Origin: Acheta domesticus
Taxonomy: Eukaryota > Arthropoda > Insecta > Orthoptera > Gryllidae
Assembly (NCBI GenBank): GCA_031308135.1
Contig: JAHLJT010000631.1
Span: forward strand, 3,139,371 to 3,203,370
DNA length: 64,000 nucleotides
Direction of reading: 5' to 3'
The notes under the pieces are model-generated. The model had not been told where the DNA came from. It did not search any database and saw nothing but the letters and a program-made list of their open reading frames with translations. How positions within the stretch are numbered: the stretch's first letter is position 1; each line of letters opens with the position of its first letter. Below, piece by piece: positions 22,440-33,135 of this stretch. Position numbers and translations under genes: made by a program.

Positions 22440-23070
22440 AGAGTTTAACAATATTTTTTCAATTTAAAATTACTCATATTTTCAAAAAATGTATGCACGT
22501 TCTTGTCTAAAGATCTATGTTTAATGAACTGATTTCATTTTAAAAAATTGTCTTCAATATTGTAATTGTAGGAAGCCCCCAAACATTTTTTAAACTTTTA
22601 CAATTTTCGAAAATTTAGAGAAATTAATGTAAATTGGACCTACATCGTTTTTATGAGCATACTTAGCTTAAGCTGAAAAATATATAAAAAAAATTATTGC
22701 TACAGAATCGCACAGACTTGCTCGCACTACTTAAGTTTCCTTTCGCAAAATTTCAAACTTTTGTAATTTTAGACAAACCGGCAAACAGACAAGAATGAAC
22801 GGACGGACGGACAGACGAGGACGTTTTGCCATAAACCATATTTTTTTCGGTATTAAGGACTAACAAATCGTGGATATGACCAGAAGGTATTAGAGAATGT
22901 TACAAACTTCATGGGGGACAAGAATGAACAAATCGGTATTATACATCATCGGTATCCTGTCGGTAAATTATCAGTATCCGGGACCTACGAGTTTTTCAGT
23001 CGCAAAAACCCTGTTTCTACCGAAGTATTACAATACTCTTTACTACGAAAAAGCAGAAAAGGTAAAATAC
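22440..23070 (+). repeat. Dispersed repeat family 2, copy 2 (diverged)
   Basis: It contains GGACGGACAGACGAGGACG, then GTTTTGCCATAAACC, TTTTTCGGTATTAAGGAC, and further on a TATTACAATACTCTTTAC block, in the family order. A run of GGAC tetramers lies at about 22800-22815. Confidence 0.55.
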
Positions 23071-24150
23071 TTTGAGTTCCGTTGATCAATTGCGAATGTC
23101 AGAGCATTGGCTACTTTCCGTTGAATTATATTTAATCCAACAATTCAAACCAAATGTTATAATATTTAAATTTAACTAATTATTAAATTTTTAAACCCTA
23201 TGTATTTTACCATAATTTTCACTTTGAATTTTAACTAATACAAATTCAGCCCATGACTACCCACCGAGTTCTTATTGAACCCACAGTTCCCGATCCATTG
23301 GAGTTTGCATCGCATTTCCACCACCGGTCTTTGTGCCGGGATGTTTGAGCCCCTATAAGGAGCCTCCGGACGCCCCCATTGCAGAATGCCGGCCCCATTG
23401 CCACGCCATGAGGGCGATAACGGCGGGCTGGTAGTTGGCAAAGAGAAAGATGCACAGATAACAGGGAAGCTACGTCTCACAATGATTCAACCAACAGGAT
23501 GGTTAGGCAAACGATACATCCACTTTTCGTTATGACAAATATTGCAGTTTATAAATACATCACGCTCAGTAACATGTTGCCCTCTGACAACGAACTTATA
23601 TTTGTGTACACGCAAGCAAAACTACAAAAAAACTTACTATTTGTGTTTACTAGACTTCTGCCAATTACAATTTTCTCGTAATACGATTACTTGCGTAGTT
23701 AACATTTTTTAAAATTATTTAGACAAAACTACGCAACTGATGGATATTACTTGCCGATATTTTATGCTGTTTTACGTCCTCTTTGTAAACGCCATCACAT
23801 TCTGCGTATTCTGTGTATATATTATTCGGTTTAGAAGTTAACCTTTGTTTGTCGAATTTGTTTTCGAAAAGCTCGACTCATAGAACCATTCTGTTAGTCC
23901 CATCTTAAATTCGATAATTTCCAAACGTGCCATTTATGTTCATCCTAGAATAGGATACACAGTAAAACTTATTCAGTATTTCCATGTCGTTGACAATGTC
24001 AAGAAATTGTTATTCTGCACCTGGGATTCATTATACGAGTAGAAATAGACGGTACAGAGTCGAATACCAGTACCAGGAAAGAATAACATTGCATTGATTG
24101 TTCCTAAAATCTGTCAATATCCCGTTCATGAATATGACAAGTAGAATCGA
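23071..24150. other. Mostly AT-rich; one GC-balanced segment
   Basis: Positions 23265-23470 have higher GC and open minus frames (23235-23480 and 23246-23455) rich in Pro/Arg/Gly with no domain I know. The segment may be another dispersed repeat. The rest is AT-rich with nothing recognised. Confidence 0.3.
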
Positions 24151-24171
24151 ACAATGACAACTTAGATCCAG

Positions 24172-24296
24172 CCCTGAGCGTGAGCCCCCAGCCCTGAGTC
24201 CCCAGCATTCCAGCCCTGAGGAAGACCACGACAAGATGGTCGAAACGTCGGCAACGCAGCGTTCGACGCGGCGTCACCCGGACAGCCAAGATCATC
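24172..24296 (+). mobile_element. Short retroposon with hammerhead-ribozyme-like core (copy 2)
   Basis: A 125 bp insertion between exact 14 bp duplications (24158-24171 and 24297-24310). The layout equals that of 11324-11465: GCC at 24213-24215, CTGAGGA at 24216-24222, an extra A, stem II GACCA/TGGTC (24224-24228 with 24237-24241), GAAA at 24242-24245, ACGTC at 24245-24249 and GGC at 24250-24252. Stem II differs in sequence from copy 1 but still pairs, which is compensatory change and favours a folded RNA. The shared 3' end includes GCGGCGTCACCCGGACAGCC. The upstream inverted-repeat arm of copy 1 is absent here. CAGCCCTGAG occurs three times at 24170-24220. Confidence 0.65.
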
Positions 24297-24310
24297 CAAC
24301 TTAGATCCAG

Positions 24311-24864
24311 TTTATTACAAATGTCAAAAATGTAGAATACGTTCTTACGTCTTATGATCTTAATATATGATACAGTCCTCATCGAGGTCTTCGGTAAATT
24401 AATCCTATATTTGGAAACAAGGCAGTAGAGGGAATGAGTGGTTTACGTCATGTCCATGCGGGTTATATCGGTACAGTAATATTCACATTCAAACAAAACA
24501 TTGAACACACTGGCCTATGATTATTTACTTAGGTCACAATACGTTTGGTACGAGTAACTACGGTGTGATTACTCAAAACTCTGTATTATAATGAAGTTGT
24601 ATCATAATGAGTGTCATGAAACGAGTTCCAGCCATCTAATACAAGATTTATACGATGGGACAAGAAAAACAGCGTTAATATATTGGAAAAGAAAAGGATA
24701 TCTGAACTATGACTCCAAAAAAGTTTGTATCCTTGAACTTGAACATAAGTGCAAAGAATTTTCCGCAACCACCCGTGGAACCCGAAATTCCTCACTTTCT
24801 CTGACCACTGCCCACCCTGCAAATATAGCGGCTGTCGCGTAGATCACGAACGCCAGCTTCTCCT
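24311..24864. other. AT-rich spacer
   Basis: No gene recognised. Overlapping frames on both strands at 24586-24842 have no known motif. Confidence 0.4.
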
Positions 24865-25105
24865 GCCGCTGAATGCCGGCGTCGAAAGCCATGGCGGCGC
24901 GGCGCGGAGCGTGGAGGGTTGGGCAGGAGCTGCCACGTCAACGGCTTGGAAGCTTCCCAGAAGCTGCGTCTGCTGTCGCTGCGTTGGCGCCCGGCGCCCG
25001 CCCCCGGCCCCGGCCCCGGCGCCCGCTCTCGGCGCCCGCCTCCGAGCACCGGCCCCTGGCGTCGCCCCAGCCCCCCCCTCACAAACAGGCGAGGGCGTCA
25101 TCCCA
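24865..25105. other. CpG island with GGCCCC repeats
   Basis: CpG-dense, with a (CCCCGG)n-like run at about 25000-25022 and a CCATGGCGGCGCGG motif at about 24889. Frames are low-complexity on both strands. Confidence 0.5.
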
Positions 25106-25109
25106 ATAT

Positions 25110-25642
25110 ACCGGCGTAGGTGCCTCTGGGCATCAATTGATGTCACCACTGGGCCTCTGACTGGGTAGTCCTAGGCAGTGGCGTATCTGCGATATGGCAG
25201 GCATGGCACGTGCCATGGCGCCACTCACAAGGGGCGTTATTTACAGTACACTCATTAAAACAAATAACAACCTTAATTTCAAGTATCCCCACTTGGGCGC
25301 AAATTCTATGCTTGCCATGGGCGCCTGAATACCTAGATACGCCTCTGGTCCTAGGGTTCCAGTGCCGACGGTGGAAGGATTTTCGACACTAACTGGATAG
25401 GTGAGTCGAATTCAGCCGCTCGTCTGCAAGAGAATTCGAGCGGGCGGCTGCTCTGATTAGATAGTTTTCTGTGGTTTCTCCGATCAACATCAGCCGAATG
25501 ACGAATGCCCTAACAAACGGGCCATGGGACCGCGCGCGATCTTTCCTTCTTCTTGCTTATCCTACCTTCACCCCTTAATTGCACACACATACCCTTACCT
25601 GCACTACACTACCACAAATGCCGGGAGCATAGAGCTCGCAGC
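25110..25642 (+). mobile_element. SINE-like family copy, interrupted in its B box, tail missing
   Basis: The head GGGCATCAATTGATGTCACC, the block after the B box (GACGGTGGAAGGATTTTCG), GAATTCAGCCGCTCGTC, TTTCTCCGATCAACATCAG, GGGCCATGGGACCGCGCGCG and CACCCCTTAATTGC follow the family order. It stops at CCGGGAGCATAGAGCT, so the distal third is missing. The hAT MITE at 25176-25347 separates GGTAGTCCTAGG from GTTCCAGTGCCG, which removes a continuous B box. Confidence 0.75.
25176..25347. mobile_element. hAT-type MITE inside a SINE-like B box
   Basis: It begins CAGTGGCGTATCT and ends AGATACGCCTCTG, with exact 8 bp duplications GTCCTAGG at 25168-25175 and 25348-25355. The interior words GGGCGCCACTCACAAGGGGCG and GGGCGCAAATTCTATGCTTG are shared with the copy at 39292-39466. 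At 172 bp it has no coding capacity. Confidence 0.85.
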
Positions 25643-27127
25643 TGCAGCGGCGCCCCCTCTCGTGCTTCCACACTTTATGTTATTTAAATATATATTTTTT
25701 AATGTTTAGTACGCCATATCGGATCCGCCATTTTTTTGAACTTATCAATTTTGGAATGGCGATCAACATCCTCAAAAACTCCTTTATACACGACATTCAT
25801 ACAAATCCACGTTATCCAGGAGGCCCATACAAATCCAAAGCAAGTTTCTTGGAGCTTAGGTGCAGCGTGGGTCGAGGCCGCGGGCATGGACACGAGGCAA
25901 CGAGAGATCTAACTGCAGTAGGGATGCGTAGCGGGCGCTATCTAGGGTTGCCAACCGTCCGGGATTTGGTAGAAAAGTCTTCCATTGACGTGAATTGACC
26001 TCTCGTCCTCCTTTATATTTTAAATGTCCTCCATATAGTAAATTTGTAACATTTGTTGTCATTTCTTTTATCACACGACTAACTTCTCCTATGTTGTATC
26101 GTTTATTGTTTAATTTAGAATAGAAAATATGAATATTTTTTTTATGAACGCTGCCACACGCGTGCATGATAGTGTCTGTCTAGCAACTAAAATAAAGACG
26201 CTCAGACCATCTTCATCTGGATTTTGTGTACGAACCTTTTCACTTGAATACACTTCAGGAACATAGATTCAAACTCCGCAAACTCAGTCTAACTTGTGTT
26301 CACTTCCACTTCTGCAATTTCTCTATTAATTATTTTGTACGCGAATCTATGAGAACTTTAAAATGCGACTGTTTTATATGTTGATGTGAATAAGGTATTA
26401 GTGAAGTTAAATAAGAATAAATTGTGGGTCACATTCATTGGATCGATATTTGTAATCTTAGAACAGTAAAAGTGAGAAATCGAACGTAGCAACGTTTATT
26501 CATTTTCTGACATTATTCACAGTTTTTTTATCCGCATTCACTGAAATTCAAGTTTAATGAGTTCCCAAGGAATACTGTTCGTATGTTTTGCAAATTTATT
26601 TCAAAATATGGTATTAGGCCTACGGATAAAAATTAAAATGAAATATGCCGGGCGTTTCGCTTGTTCAAATTAAGTGCATTGTTTACTTAAAGATGTCAAC
26701 ATCAGTGCTGTCAATTTGCACATCCGAACATCCGCACTCTCTAGAAGTTACTCAAATACCACGTAGGAACGATTTATAAGAAATAAGGGCACGAATGCAT
26801 CTTACTGGCAGTGTAACTGCAAAAAATATGTTCCAACACTTCCTGTGTAGTTTTTTAAAGGCATAATACATAATTCTTTTTCATTTTCGTTCCTTTAGTA
26901 CTGCCAAGAACAAATAAATTAAGGATATAATTTATTATGCTCTTGTTAAATGACAATCTCAAGGTTTTCGGTAGGAAAGTCGGAAAATTCCTATTAGATA
27001 CCGTAACTAATCAAATCTTATTCATATTAAACAACGTACTTAACACCTCTTGGAACTGTCTACTTCGAGTGAGACATTTGGAGTGTTACAGTTACGATAT
27101 GAAACCTACAAGGCTACCTCATACATT
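25643..27127. other. AT-rich stretch, no gene recognised
   Basis: Frames at 25702-25998 and 25856-26167 overlap on opposite strands and have no motif I know. No element ends seen. Confidence 0.35.
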
Positions 27128-27443
27128 CTAAATAAATCATCTTTAAACTTCATCTCAGGGCAGACATTGTTGTCCGATAATCTTCATCATTAATGTAACG
27201 GCTCTAAAAGTAAAAATCTCCTTTTTGTCATTAAAAGCATTCTGTTTATGAAACAAGCTTTGAGTTCAGACTCCGCAATTATGAGTTCAATGTTCCCAAG
27301 ACCTAGACCCATTGACAAAACCTAGAGATTGTCCTTTAAACTTCATCTCTTTGGCATAGATTTTGTCAAATATCCTTATTATCATTAATGCAAAAGCTTT
27401 TTAAACAGAACACTCTTGGTTGCCAAGCTTTGAATACAGACAT
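27128..27443. repeat. Degenerate direct duplication, about 190 bp apart
   Basis: CTTTAAACTTCATCTC, CTTCATCATTAATG / CTTATTATCATTAATG, and AAGCTTTGAGTTCAGAC / AAGCTTTGAATACAGAC occur twice in the same order, at 27140-27272 and 27336-27442. Confidence 0.6.
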
Positions 27444-27444
27444 C

Positions 27445-27486
<42 letters not shown>

Positions 27487-27487
27487 T
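27444..27487. repeat. (AAT)n microsatellite
   Basis: A pure AAT run immediately after the second copy of the duplication. Further AAT-rich DNA continues to about 27620. Confidence 0.95.
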
Positions 27488-28920
27488 TATTTCCTTGCAA
27501 GTGGACTGTTGTCCGGTGGCAAGTTACAAAATACAATAATTTCAGGCAATATTCTAAAAGTATTACAAAAGTAAAACAAGATTATTAAAATAATAACAAT
27601 AATATTAATAATACAACAATTAATAATACAAGAGTACTCCCATTATTTATACAATTTAGAATTTTGAAAGTAAATAGTACATTACAAATAATACAATCGT
27701 TATTTATGTATCTAGGGTAGATGTCTGCGCCCCGAGGGCGACCCCCAAACACGAGGGCCTCTGACCTGAGGGATCGGATGTCGCCTGAGGGGCAAAAACA
27801 TTTAGTAACGCCCGTGGTACATATGGCTTACTTGCTGAATCAAACGAGAATTCGAAATAGTTTATAATTTTTTCTTGGGTCTAAATGAAAAGAGGAATTG
27901 TACTCGTCGTTTGTCAATATGACGTCAGATAAACAAAACGGCGTGAGTATCTAAGGACTGATTAGTTCGTACCAAATGAAAGAACATTGTGAATTTCCCG
28001 CGGAAATTCTCAAAAAACTAACAAAGATACGGAAGGTGGTTTTCCAATAAAATCTCGAGAAATATATGAAAATGATTATAGGATATTTGAGAGTTATATG
28101 GAAAATAACTGTGTGAATTGCGCTGATGAAAGGGTACTTTTAGGTTATTCGCCTCAATTGCCAAAACCAATTTAGAATATTTCATAACATAAAAAAAACC
28201 ATTTCGAGGATATTAGCTAATGTGCTTTATGCATCTTATTACTACAAGTACAACTGCTACTCAAGAAGCACATGTGCCTCTAAAAACAAAAGTGATACGT
28301 AACCGTGAATTTTGAGTGACAGGTGGCAATTATAAATTGACGGGAATGTTTCAAAATTGCAATTTTCATATCAATTAAGCAAAATAATATTTTCATCCCC
28401 TTAATATCGCCAAGAGCAAATAAACTAAGAAAGACGATACTGCACAATCACGAGTTTAATGTAAGAAAAGATAACAATTGGTGAACTAACAAATTGCAAC
28501 CACATAAGGGAGTACATATATCCAAAATGGAGCAATAAAAATTTCTTCATGGCAGTGGTTTCTTTCGATGTATTTATTTGTCTGGGACAGGATCATACAT
28601 CTCTCTGAATTATATTTTCTGGTCTCCATTAGGTGACAATTTTGTGCGATGAAACCCCACGGAATAACAAAGCATTTAAACCTTTTGCTAATTTCAAATA
28701 TAACTTGAGAGATTAAAATCGTTGGAACAACTAAACCACAAGGCAAAATATTCACTTGTAAATGCGTATAAACGACTCGCAATTGGTTGAACCGTTTGTT
28801 TTTTTCGTGAGGACCTATACACTCTGCAGAGGTTTGGGTGGAAGTGAACGGTGCCTCCTCCAACTTCGCCAACAATGCCCATTCGATTCCTTGTATTCCT
28901 CAGTGTGAATAAAAACGCAT
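27488..28920. other. AT-rich stretch, no gene recognised
   Basis: The longest frame is a 129-codon minus-strand ORF (28486-28875) of ordinary composition with no recognised domain. A block around 28395-28450 resembles 26890-26960 (GCCAAGARCAAATAAA), which suggests another diverged repeat. Confidence 0.3.
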
Positions 28921-28922
28921 TA

Positions 28923-29441
28923 CAGTAATCCCTCGACATCCGCGGATTCGCTATTCGCGAGTTCCGAATATTCGCGATTAGAGAAATGCTACCGGTTTTA
29001 ATATTCGCGACTCCAACATTCGGGAGTGCGTCTTTCAGTCGTACATTTTCTTTTAAGCGAGCACATTTCACTTCTTTATCAGCGTCATTTGGGAACCGAA
29101 CTGGGAAACATGACAGACTGCGGAGCTCAAAGTATCACGTTCTGCAAAAATCTCAAATTTGGAATGTCAATTCACATTAATAGAAAAACAAAATTATAAA
29201 CTCAATTCAGTTCCGTTTTATTTCTTCTCTTTGGGATATTAATTGTGAATTCTGTTTGAAGTAGTGCCTATTCAGTTCCACGGCAATTGTGTATCATTTT
29301 TTCTTTCTTTTTTAAACAGTTTTTCGATATCCAGGAACCTAACCCACGTTTTTTCATTAAAAGCTAGACCCAACATTCGCGGATTTGACATTCGCGATGC
29401 GTTTCAGGAACCTAACCCTCGCGAATGCTGAGGGATTACTA
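28923..29441. mobile_element. pogo/Tigger-type MITE
   Basis: The left end CAGTAATCCCTCGACATCCG and the right end ATGCTGAGGGATTACTA are near-complementary, and TA flanks both sides (28921-28922 and 29442-29443). ATTCGCGA-type words recur in both subterminal regions, and CAGGAACCTAACCC occurs twice. Known: CAGTNNTCCCTCG-type ends with a TA duplication mark pogo/Tigger elements. No transposase frame remains. Confidence 0.75.
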
Positions 29442-30578
29442 TACAGTAACTGAGCGATCAGGACGAGCATCTGCAGTTTGAAGACACTGAAGCCGTCGTC
29501 TTCGCATTTCAGATTGATATTGCCTTGGCGTCACCTCGGCGTCACCTCGGCGCCACCGGCAAGTTGCAGCAACCATCTCAGGCGATTCCGCCGTTATCGA
29601 CCTTGGAGAAGTTTTCCGCGGTGTGCTCCCGGAAAATGAATCAGCACATGTGCGACAATTCTTCCATGAGAAGAGTACGGGTCATACTATTCGTTGGATT
29701 AAAATGGCAAACATTAGCCCATGCTAGGACATGCCCACTGCTTCTTCAGACTTCTTATTTTGAACTAACAAATTTGCTTCATTAATGCCTCGATAAAGGA
29801 TAGTATTTTCAATTAAATCGTAGAGTGAATCGATTTTACATGCAATTATTTCACTAAACCTTAACCCAAAATATTGCAATAGTTTTCTATATTAGATTAG
29901 GAGATTTTTCAAACATTCTCATTAATACTAGCAATTAAAATACTTATCAGCACATTTGATGCAGCCGCAAAGAATGGATTTTGTGATTTATTGAACTGTG
30001 ACTCATTTGTTATAATTGTAATTAGACACGTAAGTTCCCAACATGAAAAATTTACTGAATTCAGGGCTTTGAACTATTCACAAAAACAGCGTCTCATCAG
30101 ATACTGTCTCTAGAACATTCCAGAGAACGAAGCGCAGTTGCGTAGGTTACGTTCCGATTTTCGGTAAGAGAGTTCGAGAGAATCCATGTCGGTGTCAATC
30201 ACAAACACTTTAGGGCCCTGTATTACTGAAACTGCATAATAAAACTTAAAAGCAACCGAGTTAATTAATAGTACTTGCTCACTTGTACGAATGACTAAAT
30301 TTTACTGATATCTCATATTGCTCTCAGTTTCAAAAAACATAAATTCCCTTCTATCAATATTCCAAGAACATCGACAAATAATGTTCTCTGATCGTCGATA
30401 TCAAACCCCACATGTACGAGCTGGTATATGAGCTTGAATGACCAAACGAACACCGGACATTCATTTTCAACCCCACATTTTTATGTTTTCCCAGAGAAGA
30501 TCCCAGTGGCAACATTGGTGACCGCTAAATCAACATCACAAACTGCAACGGCAACATCAGTGTCAGTTCGGAAATCTA
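29442..30578. other. Mixed spacer, no gene recognised
   Basis: Positions 29525-29640 are more GC-rich, with a doubled GGCGTCACCTC. The rest is AT-rich. The frame at 29525-29785 has no motif I know. Confidence 0.35.
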
Positions 30579-30580
30579 TA

Positions 30581-30809
30581 ATGCGATTTTTCCAACTTGG
30601 CCTCTCAAGGCCCATCTTCACGATGGAATATGTCACTGTATTTCGGGGCTATCTCACTCGTGCCGCTAGACATCGCGTGTTCGCGACCGTATCAAGCAGT
30701 GCTTGCGATCATGCGACTTCTATCAGCACGGCTGAGAAACACGCGAAATGCCGTGTGATATTCCATCGTGGCCACAGGGGCTTGAGAGGCAGAGTTAGAA
30801 AAATCGCTC
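30581..30809. mobile_element. Hairpin MITE with TA duplication
   Basis: It begins ATGCGATTTTTCCAACT and ends AGTTAGAAAAATCGCTC, with TA on each side (30579-30580 and 30810-30811). Most of the length pairs: GCCTCTCAAG with CTTGAGAGGC, and CACGATGGAATAT with ATATTCCATCGTG. The open frame 30428-30889 crosses the hairpin and is not a gene. The termini resemble those of 38875-39043 and 58381-58546. Confidence 0.7.
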
Positions 30810-30811
30810 TA

Positions 30812-31080
30812 TACGCGTCGACTCGAGATTCGCGGTATGGAAATTTGCACGCGCGATGGCAGGCGGAGATTACGCGTGATGTCATTTGACTGTGTCTCAC
30901 GCGGTTTCCCGGGAGCGGGTGGCGCCAGGCAGCGACCGCAGAATGTGTAATCCACGCGCCACGTGCGAAGGCACGCGGGCCCAACTCCCAGGGAACGAGT
31001 CTCCGCGGACGCAAGGCGCGCGCGCTATTTTGGAGAAATGTGACGCAAATGGCAGTAGACGCAAGGCGAAATTCAAAGAA
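30812..31080. other. CpG island
   Basis: CpG-dense, with CGCGCGCGC and CCACGCGCCACGTGCG words. No exon supported. Confidence 0.45.
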
Positions 31081-32365
31081 AGATGCTGATGCCGCACCAC
31101 AGGCGGATACCGACGTTTATTTATGAATGATTGTGAAACAGCATAAACTACTTTTTTTTTCTTATTAAAAAGAAGTATCGGTCTCCTTGGGATAGGCAAG
31201 GTAGACACCGCTTTCGCCGATGAATAAGTACAAATTTAATTTCATATCATCAAAAATGTTTCAGTTTTTGTAATTTTCTTTTACCTGGAAAATTAAAGTG
31301 AATATTTGATTATCGAGGTATGAGAGAATTTGGGACGAAAATCGCGATGCATAAATAAAATTATTTAAGATGGTAATACCGTCGGATGTTGTACACTTAG
31401 CTAATTTTAAATTATTATTGTCCATGAAAAAATAGCACATTATGAAACTGGTGGTTTTGTGTTCTATCAAGGATGACTCATTACACCGAAGAAAATTCAT
31501 GATAATTGTGAAGATTCTGTAATCACTGAAGCTTTGCGATAAAGAAACACGAATTTAATCGTTTCAATGTCCCAAAACGTATCGCTGATTAGAGATATTA
31601 TTGTAAATACACGGAGAAGCGAAAAAAAGAGTTCTAAGAAGAAATGGAGCTATATTAAGTGAAAGATAATGTTAGTTCGTTAGAAAAACCTAATAAGATA
31701 AGGCTTGTTGATAACGGGAGTATACAACACACAAAAGTACATTCGCATACAACATAAGTATTAGTGTCAAGGAAACCCAAGTATGAATGTTACAGGAATA
31801 CTTTAAGCACAGATTGACAAAAACATTGCATTTAACATTACAGTGTCTTTTGAGTTACGCGGCAAATATATTGCAGAAGTTTGACACAATAGTATACTAA
31901 TATTTTAATTAACTAGAGGTCAGAATGTCCAGGTACAAGAAAAACTCGCAAAATGATGATACGAAATGTCATTAATAATTCAACTGACAAATAGCTCAAC
32001 TTCAAAAATTTTCATTAAATCGATACAATTTTATATCTACTTTCGATCTCGAAGCCAGTTTTGCCCTTTTTAATTGCTCGCTTCATTATGTACGAAGTAA
32101 AGACAAAGTCATGTAACCGCGCGGCAAAAATCGGAAATTTTTTTGACAGCATAAGAACGGGCGCTGGTATCGAAAAAGTTCATTAAATCTTGATCCTAAA
32201 TAAACAAAATTACTTCCTCAGAATCCACGTTTTGTGAATCCCTGACACTGAAAAGCTGATTGACGGCAAAATATCTCTGTGCCCGTCGCGTCGGTCAGTC
32301 CGCATTTTGAATGACTCATTCTGTCCTTGAATAAATCTGCTTGTGCGGAAACGCTTTATTAACGA
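31081..32365. other. AT-rich stretch, no gene recognised
   Basis: No motif or element end seen. The frame at 31261-31500 is unrecognised. Confidence 0.4.
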
Positions 32366-32369
32366 GGTG

Positions 32370-32689
32370 CTGGTGGAACGGCTGCGCGAGCCACCCACTG
32401 CTCCTGAAACCCGTCCAAGCAGGTGCGGCGGCGTGGGCGGCAGCACAGGAGCGCCGGAGAACAATGGAACCATCTCTCGGAAGCCGCTCGGTTCTCGCGC
32501 GGCCGCGGGGCACCGGTGGCGGGGGCGGGGGCGGAGGGGGAGGGGCAGAGGTGGGGCGGGGCGGGGAGGAGAGGGCGCGCGGACGCTCCACGGGGCTTCT
32601 GCTTTATTGCGGCGCGGAACAAGGCGCGCGGCTCAGGCACAAGCACAATTCCCCGGGGCCATGGCTACCAAGGCTACGCCCTTCCAGCG
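32370..32689. other. CpG island with G-rich core
   Basis: Contains a GGGGGCGGGGGCGGAGGGGG-type stretch at about 32520-32570. It leads straight into the hexamer array. Confidence 0.5.
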
Positions 32690-33135
32690 CTCTCGCCCTT
32701 GCCCGCGCTCTAGTCTTTGCACGCGCGCTCGCAAGCACCCGCGCGCGTGGCCTCGCCTGCGCCCTCACACGCGCCCTTGCCCTCGCCCTCACCCTCGCCC
32801 GCGCTCGCGTCCTCAAACGCGCCTTCGCCCTCGCAGGCGCCCTTGCCCTCGCCCTCTCGCTCGCCTTCGCCCTCGCCCTCGCCTTCGCCTTCGCCCTCGC
32901 CTTCGCCCTCACTCGCTCACGCCCGCGCCCACGCTCTTTCCGTCGCCCTCGCCTGTGCCCTCCCCCGCCCGTGCCTTTGTCCGTGGTCTCGCCCTCACCC
33001 TCGCCCGCGTCCTCAAACGCGCCTTTGCCCTCGCAGGCGCCCTTGCCCTCTCGCTCGCCTTCGCCTTCGCCCTCGCCCTCTCCTTCGCCCTCGCCTTCGC
33101 CCTCGCCCTCGCCTTCGCCCTCGCCCTCGCCCCCT
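32690..33135. repeat. CTCGCC hexanucleotide array
   Basis: An array of CTCGCC and CTTCGCC-type units on the plus strand, the complement of the GGCGAG unit at 6010-6745, with an internal duplicated block (CTCGCAGGCGCCCTTGCC occurs near 32830 and 33030). All frames stay open, giving PSPSPS, ALALAF and RPRPRL artefacts. Confidence 0.9.

Noticed and set aside
30428..30889. 153-codon plus-strand ORF
   Set aside because: It runs across a hairpin MITE (30581-30809) and into a CpG island, so coding constraint is unlikely.
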